This document shows positions 5,953 through 6,396 of a stretch of 6,396 nt of DNA, piece after piece (positions within the stretch are counted from its first letter, which is position 1; the number at the start of each line of letters is the position of its first letter). Origin of the DNA: Halobacteriales archaeon QH_10_65_19 (GTDB lineage: Archaea; Halobacteriota; Halobacteria; Halobacteriales; Haloarculaceae); contig PXQK01000149.1 in NCBI GenBank assembly GCA_003022085.1, positions 1 to 6,396 on the forward strand. Reading direction: 5' to 3'. The position numbers and the translations under genes were made by a program. Under the pieces are notes generated by a model. The model was not told the DNA's origin, searched no databases, and saw only the letters and a list, made by a program, of their open reading frames with translations.

Positions 5953-6396
5953 TCACTCGTCCGGATCCACGTCTGTGTCTGTGTCCGTGTCCGTTTCCGC
6001 GTCCGCGTTCATTTCCCCGTCTTCTCCGTTCTCATAGCCCGGATCGTGTTCGCGGAACCACTCGGTGATGGATTCGAGGCGGTGGATCTGCCGCTCGGGC
6101 CGGCTGATGTTGTGGTGTTCGTTCTGGTAGATCACGAGCTTTGCGGGGACGCCCTGTTTGCAGACGCTGACATACAGCTGCTCGGCCTGCGTGGGCGGGC
6201 ACCGCCAGTCCTGCTCGCCCGCGTTCACGAGCAACGGCGTCTCGACCTCGTCGACACCGGTGATCGAAGAGATGTCGGCGTACACCCCGGGCTCCTCCCA
6301 GGGCAGCCCGAACTCCCACTCGTGCCAGAGGTGGTTGTCGTCGGTGCCGAACGCCGACCGGAAATCGTAGATGCCGTGCTCGGCCGCGGCGGCGGT
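5953..6396 (-). CDS. S9-family (prolyl oligopeptidase-like) serine peptidase, C-terminal 147 residues
   Basis: The frame is open from the window edge to TGA at 5955-5953; the start, any beta-propeller domain and the catalytic Ser are outside the window. The visible part is the end of an alpha/beta-hydrolase domain. VETPLLVNAGEQDWRCPP (residues 51-68 of the fragment) contains the probable catalytic Asp (D63), and YQNEHHNISRPERQIHRLE from 90 on contains the probable catalytic His (H95), in the pattern seen in acylaminoacyl-peptidase and prolyl oligopeptidase relatives. The WHEWEFGLPWEEP stretch (24-36) is also typical of this family. Such enzymes cleave short peptides in the cytoplasm. After ITEWFREHDPGYE the protein adds an acidic low-complexity tail rich in Asp and Thr (from about residue 124), which fits a halophile. 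The GTG at 6285 is an internal Val, not a start. The exact subfamily cannot be decided from this end alone. Confidence 0.88.
   Translation of the reverse strand, partial: TAAAAEHGIYDFRSAFGTDDNHLWHEWEFGLPWEEPGVYADISSITGVDEVETPLLVNAGEQDWRCPPTQAEQLYVSVCKQGVPAKLVIYQNEHHNISRPERQIHRLESITEWFREHDPGYENGEDGEMNADAETDTDTDTDVDPDE
5971..6008 (-). repeat. Hexanucleotide-like tract coding for an acidic (Thr-Asp)n tail
   Basis: On the plus strand the tract repeats GTCTGT and then GTCCGT units before decaying to GTTTCC and GCGTCC. On the coding strand it gives alternating Asp with Thr or Ala (DADAETDTDTDTD) in the last 20 or so residues of the S9 peptidase. Such tracts can change length by slippage; here changes in six-base steps would keep the frame and only alter the tail. 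Confidence 0.7.

Overview
The window looks like a chromosomal segment of a halophilic archaeon (class Halobacteria). It is GC-rich throughout. The encoded proteins are rich in Asp and Glu and poor in Lys, three of the gene starts have box A elements about 26-27 bases upstream of the ATG as expected for leaderless transcripts, and the recognisable families (a coiled-coil/CxxC protein with a secretion ATPase and TadC, archaeal-type ThrB, and a probable DUF5791 protein) are haloarchaeal. I cannot name the genus.

All six genes lie on the minus strand, so the window is read from right to left. 6396-5953 is the C-terminal end of an S9-family (prolyl oligopeptidase-like) serine peptidase with an acidic repetitive tail. 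5842-5067 is thrB, homoserine kinase. Its reading frame is broken: roughly 100 bases that should encode the third GHMP-kinase motif are absent, and the remaining C-terminus lies in another frame. 4893-335 is a tight three-gene unit: a coiled-coil protein with a low-complexity linker and a CxxC knuckle (4893-4015), a type II/IV secretion ATPase (4011-2080) and a two-half TadC/T2SF membrane protein (2080-335). The gaps are 3 bases and then a one-base TGATG overlap, so these three are almost certainly one operon encoding the core of a pilus-like or secretion machine. No pilin-like gene is visible in the window. 280-1 is the start of a small protein, probably DUF5791, with its own promoter.

The most unusual non-coding structure surrounds thrB. 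A perfect 19-bp inverted repeat (4956-4974 and 5050-5068) with a 75-base spacer containing a second hairpin fills the gap between thrB and the coiled-coil gene. A third, diverged copy of the same repeat (5921-5951) lies upstream of thrB, just after the peptidase stop. thrB is therefore bracketed by 31-bp direct repeats and is itself deleted internally. This points to a small mobile or MITE-like repeat, or to a repeated regulatory or termination element. There is no rRNA, tRNA, CRISPR array or complete insertion sequence here.
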